A stretch of 64,000 bases of DNA. It comes from Rubrivivax gelatinosus IL144 (GTDB lineage: Bacteria > Pseudomonadota > Gammaproteobacteria > Burkholderiales > Burkholderiaceae_C). A program made the translations under genes and the position numbers. Shown in pieces: positions 60,240 to 64,000 of the stretch. Below the pieces are notes generated by a model, which had not been told where the DNA came from, made no database searches, and saw only the letters and a program-made list of their open reading frames with translations. Position 1 is the first letter of the stretch; every line of letters begins with the position of its first letter. The stretch is taken from positions 868,001 to 932,000 of the forward strand of contig NC_017075.1 of assembly GCF_000284255.1 (NCBI RefSeq), in the 5' to 3' direction.

Positions 60240-61505
60240 ATGTACGAAACCATCAACGAAGCCAACGAAGCCGTCCTCAACGAGATCAAGCGTGCGCGGC
60301 CCCGCCTCGTCGACGTGCGTCCTGCCGCCGACTGCATCCCGGTGCTGCGCGAAGGCAGGACGCTGCTGCACGCCGGCCCGCCGAGCGCCTGGGCCGACAT
60401 GACCGGCCCGATGCAGGGCGCGGTGCTGGGCGCGGCGATGTTCGAAGGCTGGGCGCGCGACGCCGAAGAGGCCGAACGCCTGGCCGCCAGCGGTGAGATC
60501 CGCTTCACGCCCTGCCACGACCACTCGGCCGTCGGCCCGATGGGCGGCATCACCTCGGCGTCTATGCCGGTGCTGGTGGTGCTCAACGAGGTCCAGGGCA
60601 ACACCGCCTTCTGCAACCTCAACGAAGGCATCGGCAAGGTGATGCGCTTCGGCGCCTTCGAAGGCGAGGTGCAGACCCGCCTGGCCTGGATGCGCGACGT
60701 GCTCGGCCCGGTGCTGTCGCAGGCGCTGGGCATGGTGCCCGGCGGCATCGACCTGTCGGTGCTGATGGCGCAGGCGATCACGATGGGCGACGAGTTCCAC
60801 CAGCGCAACATCGCCGCCTCGGCGCTGCTGCTCAAGCTGCTGGCGCCGGACATCGCCGCCTGCGAGGCCAGCACCCAGCACAAGGAGGAGGTGCTGCGTT
60901 TCCTCGGCCGCACCGACCAGTTCTTCCTCAACGTCGCGATGGCCTATTGCAAGTGCGTGATGGACGCCGGCGCGGCGATCGAGGCCGGCAGCATCGTCAC
61001 CGCGATGACGCGCAACGGCCGCGACTTCGGCATCCGCGTCAGCGGCACCGGCAAGCGCTGGTTCACGGCGCCGGTCAACACGCCGGCGGGCCTCTTCTTC
61101 ACCGGCTTCAGCCAGGACGACGCCAACCCCGACATCGGCGACTCGGCGATCACCGAGACGCTGGGCATCGGCGGCGCGGCGATGATCGCCGCCCCGGGCG
61201 TCACGCGTTTCGTCGGCGCCGGCGGCTTCAGCGACGCGCTGGAGACCAGCGAGGAGATGCGCGAGATCTACGTCGACAGCTCGCCGATGTTCCAGATCCC
61301 GACCTGGGACTTCCAGGCCGCCTGCCTGGGGCTGGATGTGCGCCGCGTCGTCGAGACCGGCATCACGCCGGTCATCAACACCGGCATCGCGCACCGCAAG
61401 GCCGGCATCGGCCAGGTCGGCGCCGGCACCGTGCGGCCGCCGCGCGGCTGCTTCGAGAAGGCGCTGGAGGCGGTGGCCGAGACCGTCGGCGTCGCCGTCG
61501 ACTGA
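60240..61505 (+). CDS. DUF1116 protein, AllG (YlbE)-like subunit of oxamic transcarbamylase
   Basis: A 421-residue DUF1116 protein. I prefer the start MYETINEANEAV because a CGGAG site lies nine bases upstream; an ATG at 60219 overlapping the fdrA stop would add seven residues. Family features include CHDHSAVGPMGGITSASMPV, the GFEGE-like AFEGEVQTRLAWM region and TRNGRDFGIRVSGTG. No signal peptide is present. It is the second of the three transcarbamylase genes. Confidence 0.9.
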   Translation: MYETINEANEAVLNEIKRARPRLVDVRPAADCIPVLREGRTLLHAGPPSAWADMTGPMQGAVLGAAMFEGWARDAEEAERLAASGEIRFTPCHDHSAVGPMGGITSASMPVLVVLNEVQGNTAFCNLNEGIGKVMRFGAFEGEVQTRLAWMRDVLGPVLSQALGMVPGGIDLSVLMAQAITMGDEFHQRNIAASALLLKLLAPDIAACEASTQHKEEVLRFLGRTDQFFLNVAMAYCKCVMDAGAAIEAGSIVTAMTRNGRDFGIRVSGTGKRWFTAPVNTPAGLFFTGFSQDDANPDIGDSAITETLGIGGAAMIAAPGVTRFVGAGGFSDALETSEEMREIYVDSSPMFQIPTWDFQAACLGLDVRRVVETGITPVINTGIAHRKAGIGQVGAGTVRPPRGCFEKALEAVAETVGVAVD

Positions 61506-61544
61506 GGGCCGGGCGAAGGCGGCGCGACGATCACCCTGCGCATC

Positions 61545-62348
61545 ATGAGCACCGCCTTCGCCCCCCGCTCGACCGTGCTGGCGCTCAGCGAGGCGGCGGC
61601 GCGCGCGCTGGACGGCCGCGTCGCCACCGTCGTGGCGCTGCACCGACGCGGCTTGAGCGTCGTGCTGCCCGGCGGCGAGCCGATCTTCGTCGGCCCGCCG
61701 GGCGCCGGCCTGCTGCCGCTGCACGTCGTCGTGCGTCGCGAGGCGTTCGAAGCGCTGCGCGGCCTGGGCGTCGGCGCCCGCCTGCGCTGGGACCTGGCGG
61801 GCGCGCGGCGCTGGCGCCTGGGCCTGGGCGGCCGCCTTGCGCTGCCGGCGCTCGACGCCGGCGTGGCGCGGCTGGCGGCCGGGCTGCGCGCCCGGCCGCC
61901 CGGCAACGGCATCGGCGGCAGCCAGGCCGAGGTGCTGGCCGGCGACGGCCTCGTGCGCCGGGCCTTGCAGGCCGCGGCCGACGGCACCGCGGCGCCGGCC
62001 TTGGTGCGCCTCGTCGGCCGCGGCGCCGGGTCGACACCGGCCGGCGACGACGTGCTGATCGGCGCGCTGGCCCACGGCTGGCTCGTCGACGGCGCCGACA
62101 GCGCCTTGCGCCGGGCGCTGCTGCCGCAGCGCGAGGCGCTGGGCGCGCTGACCACGCCGCTGGGCGCGGCCTATCTGCGCCGCGCGCTCGACGGCGTCTT
62201 CGGCAGCCACCTGATCCAGCTCTGCCGGGCGCTGCCGGGCGCCGACGAGCGCCTGGACCGCCGTGCCGGGCGCGTGGCGCAGCACGGCGCCAGTTCCGGC
62301 ATCGACACGCTGCTCGGCTTCGTCGCCGCGCACGAACTGCGCCGCTAA
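61545..62348 (+). CDS. DUF2877 protein, AllH (YlbF)-like subunit of oxamic transcarbamylase
   Basis: A 267-residue DUF2877 protein. The hallmark LVGRGAGSTPAGDDVLIGAL lies near residue 160. Other conserved parts are GIGGSQAEVL and the HGASSGIDTLLGF segment near the C-terminus. It lies 39 bases after the DUF1116 gene and completes the FdrA-DUF1116-DUF2877 set. The N-terminal half is very Ala/Leu/Arg-rich, in line with the genome's base composition. Confidence 0.87.
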   Translation: MSTAFAPRSTVLALSEAAARALDGRVATVVALHRRGLSVVLPGGEPIFVGPPGAGLLPLHVVVRREAFEALRGLGVGARLRWDLAGARRWRLGLGGRLALPALDAGVARLAAGLRARPPGNGIGGSQAEVLAGDGLVRRALQAAADGTAAPALVRLVGRGAGSTPAGDDVLIGALAHGWLVDGADSALRRALLPQREALGALTTPLGAAYLRRALDGVFGSHLIQLCRALPGADERLDRRAGRVAQHGASSGIDTLLGFVAAHELRR

Positions 62349-62417
62349 CATCGACCGCTCCGTCCAGACCCCCGTCCGGCGCTGTCCGCGGCGCCGGGCG
62401 CGACCCGCCGATTCCCC

Positions 62418-63413
62418 GTGTCCCGCTCCCCGAACCTGGACCCCGAAGCCCTGCGCACCTTCGTCGCGGTCGCCCAGCTGCGCAGTTTTTCCGCCGCCGC
62501 CGACCTGCTGCACAAGACGACCTCGGCGATCTCCTACCGCATCAAGTCGCTGGAGGACAGCGCCGGCGTGCCGCTGCTGCAGCGCACCACGCGCACCGTG
62601 ACGCTGACGCCCGCCGGCGAGGTGCTGCTGACGCGGGCCAGCCAGATCTTCGACTGGATGCAGAGCCTGCCGCGCGAGCTGGAGCAGGCCAACGCCGGCG
62701 TCGAGTCGGAGCTGGTCATCGTCGTCAACAACCTGCTGCACGACAGCGCCGCGATGTCCGAGCTGCTGGCGCACCTGCACGAGCGTTTCCCGTACACGAC
62801 GATCAAGGTGCGCTTCGGCGTCTACATGGGCGTCTGGGACGAGCTGGTGCACAACGGCGCGCGCATCGGCATCGGCGCACCGGGTTTCCACACCATCAAC
62901 GACGACTTCGCCACCTTGCCGCTGGGCGAGATCCGCTGGGTGTTCGTCGTCGCGCCCAGCCATCCGCTGGCGCGCCAGCGCGAGCCGCTGGGCAACGACG
63001 CGCTGCGGCCGTACCCGGCGGTCAACGTCGAGGACACCTCGCAGCGCATGAAGAAGCGCACCGCCTGGCGGCTGCCGGGCCAGCAGGAGCTGCTGGTGCC
63101 CGACCTGGCGACCAAGATCGCCTGCCACGAACGCGGCCTGGGCGTCGGCTTCCTGCCGGCGGCGAGGGCGCGCGCGGCGCTGCGCGCCGGCACGCTGGTC
63201 GAGCGCACGGTGAGTTATCCGCGTTCGTCGTCGCCGCTGTCGCTGGCCTGGCCGACGCAGGGTGCCGGCGCCGTCACGGCCCACATCCGCGAGCTGTTCG
63301 CGACGCGCGATCGGCTCGCGCTGCCGTTCCTGAGCCCGCTCGCGCCGCCGGCCGAAACCGTGCCCGCGGCCGCCGAGGGCGAGGAGCCGCAGGCCCCGGC
63401 CGGCTCGTCCTGA
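62418..63413 (+). CDS. LysR-family transcriptional regulator
   Basis: Likely regulator of the transcarbamylase cluster. The 331-residue protein starts at GTG and has an N-terminal LysR helix-turn-helix (about residues 10-70: LRTFVAVAQLRSFSAAADLL, then KTTSAISYRIKSLED). A substrate-binding-like effector domain with ELVIVVNNLL and GLGVGFLPAARARA covers residues 95-300. A low-complexity Ala/Glu/Pro tail ends the protein. It lies 69 bases downstream of the DUF2877 gene on the same strand. LysR proteins commonly bind divergent promoters, so the 55699-55972 region is a candidate target. Confidence 0.92.
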   Translation: MSRSPNLDPEALRTFVAVAQLRSFSAAADLLHKTTSAISYRIKSLEDSAGVPLLQRTTRTVTLTPAGEVLLTRASQIFDWMQSLPRELEQANAGVESELVIVVNNLLHDSAAMSELLAHLHERFPYTTIKVRFGVYMGVWDELVHNGARIGIGAPGFHTINDDFATLPLGEIRWVFVVAPSHPLARQREPLGNDALRPYPAVNVEDTSQRMKKRTAWRLPGQQELLVPDLATKIACHERGLGVGFLPAARARAALRAGTLVERTVSYPRSSSPLSLAWPTQGAGAVTAHIRELFATRDRLALPFLSPLAPPAETVPAAAEGEEPQAPAGSS

Positions 63414-63420
63414 CGCGGCC

Positions 63421-63981
63421 TCAGCGCCGGGCCTCGGCCCAGTCGCGGCGCAGCAGCCCGTAGATCGCGCTGTCCGAGACCTCGCCGTCGACGACCCAGC
63501 GCTCGCGCAGCAGGCCTTCGAGCTGGAAGCCCAGGCGGCGCAGCGTCGCCGCCGACGCTTCGTTGCGCGGGTCGATGTCGGCTTCGACGCGGTTCAGCTC
63601 CAGCAGCTCGAAGCCGTAGCGCAGCAGCGCCTGCAGCGCCTCGTGCATGTAGCCCCGGCCCCAGGCGGCGTGGGCGAGTGCGTAGCCCATCTCGGCGCGG
63701 CGGCAGCCGGCGACGATGTCGAACAGCGTGCACTGGCCGATCAGCGCGCCGTCGTCGCGGCGCTCGATGCCCAGCCGCAGATGGCGGCCGCTGTCGAGCG
63801 CACGCAGGTCGGACTCGATCGCCTCGTCGGCCTGCGCCGTCGAGGTCCACGGCGGCGTGCTCCAGTAGCGCATCACGCGCGGGTCCGAGAAGATCGCGAA
63901 GACCGCCTCGGCGTCGTCGGCGCGGTAGGGGCGCAGCGTCAGGCGTTCGGTCTGCAGCGGCAGCGCCGGGAAGTGCGTCAT
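63421..63981 (-). CDS. GNAT-family N-acetyltransferase (RimJ/RimL-like)
   Basis: A 186-residue acetyltransferase. It begins MTHFPALPLQTERLTLRPYRADDAEAVF, the usual N-terminus of the ribosomal-protein-acetylating subgroup. The acetyl-CoA loop motif is in MGYALAHAAWGRGYMHEALQALLRYG (Q/RxxGxG/A pattern, degenerate), followed by NRVEADIDPRNEASAATLRRLGF. It converges with the LysR gene, eight bases apart. The acceptor substrate is unknown. Only 19 bases remain after its start before the window ends. Confidence 0.9.
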   Translation of the reverse strand: MTHFPALPLQTERLTLRPYRADDAEAVFAIFSDPRVMRYWSTPPWTSTAQADEAIESDLRALDSGRHLRLGIERRDDGALIGQCTLFDIVAGCRRAEMGYALAHAAWGRGYMHEALQALLRYGFELLELNRVEADIDPRNEASAATLRRLGFQLEGLLRERWVVDGEVSDSAIYGLLRRDWAEARR

Positions 63982-64000
63982 GGCTGCGTCATCGGCGGCT

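Overview
The window is chromosomal DNA from a very GC-rich betaproteobacterium. The gene neighbourhoods (mlaE-D-A-C-B; bolA-murA-his; lolB-ispE-tRNA-Gln-prs-rplY-pth; hrcA/nadK-recN; mutM-dynamin-mutY) are those of Burkholderiales. A relative of the Rubrivivax/Leptothrix/Ideonella group is the most likely source, but that placement is from memory of gene order and was not tested by alignment. Coding density is very high, many stops and starts overlap by 1-4 bases (ATGA, GTGA or TGATG), and no gene-free stretch exceeds 300 bases.

Layout. 1-2935: the 3' part of the Mla lipid-transport operon. 2942-10432: sugar-phosphate genes (hexR-zwf on the minus strand, tal-pgi on the plus strand) around a gspA-gspB pair. 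10437-16911: small cytochrome c, an isochorismatase-like hydrolase with a GlxA-type AraC regulator, an M20 amidohydrolase, a molybdopterin oxidoreductase and a lipoprotein metallopeptidase. 16908-19023: storage-lipid genes (PHA-granule protein, acyl-CoA-binding protein, wax ester synthase/DGAT). 19020-23107: TPR protein, TetR regulator, ABC-2 exporter, ClpP paralogue, BolA/IbaG. 23190-30474: murA-hisG-hisD-hisC-hisB-hisH-hisA-hisF. 30471-31849: rsmD-coaD-ferredoxin. 31818-38041 (minus): small secreted protein, pth, rplY, prs, tRNA-Gln, ispE, lolB, a large TPR protein. 38058-41984: mutM, dynamin-like GTPase, mutY. 41951-46150 (minus): LON-domain protein, rapZ, recN, nadK. 46189-51160: hrcA and a hybrid sensor kinase, then a CAU-anticodon tRNA.

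Two accessory regions stand out. 51340-54124, just after the tRNA, has visibly lower GC and encodes a MazG-like nucleotide pyrophosphohydrolase followed by an 801-residue fusion of a PD-(D/E)XK-type nuclease, a DUF2075/Schlafen-type helicase and a C-terminal LexA-like S24 protease. It looks like a compact defence or damage-response cassette. 54655-63413 encodes carbamate kinase, two nearly duplicate MFS carriers, the three proteins reported in E. coli as oxamic transcarbamylase (FdrA/AllF, DUF1116/AllG, DUF2877/AllH) and a LysR regulator. This reads as a self-contained module for importing a carbamoylated acid such as oxalurate, phosphorolysing it, and making ATP from carbamoyl phosphate. None of the upstream allantoin genes are present.

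Start codons were chosen from family length, overlaps and Shine-Dalgarno sequences. Functions are from motif recognition by eye; no database search was run.
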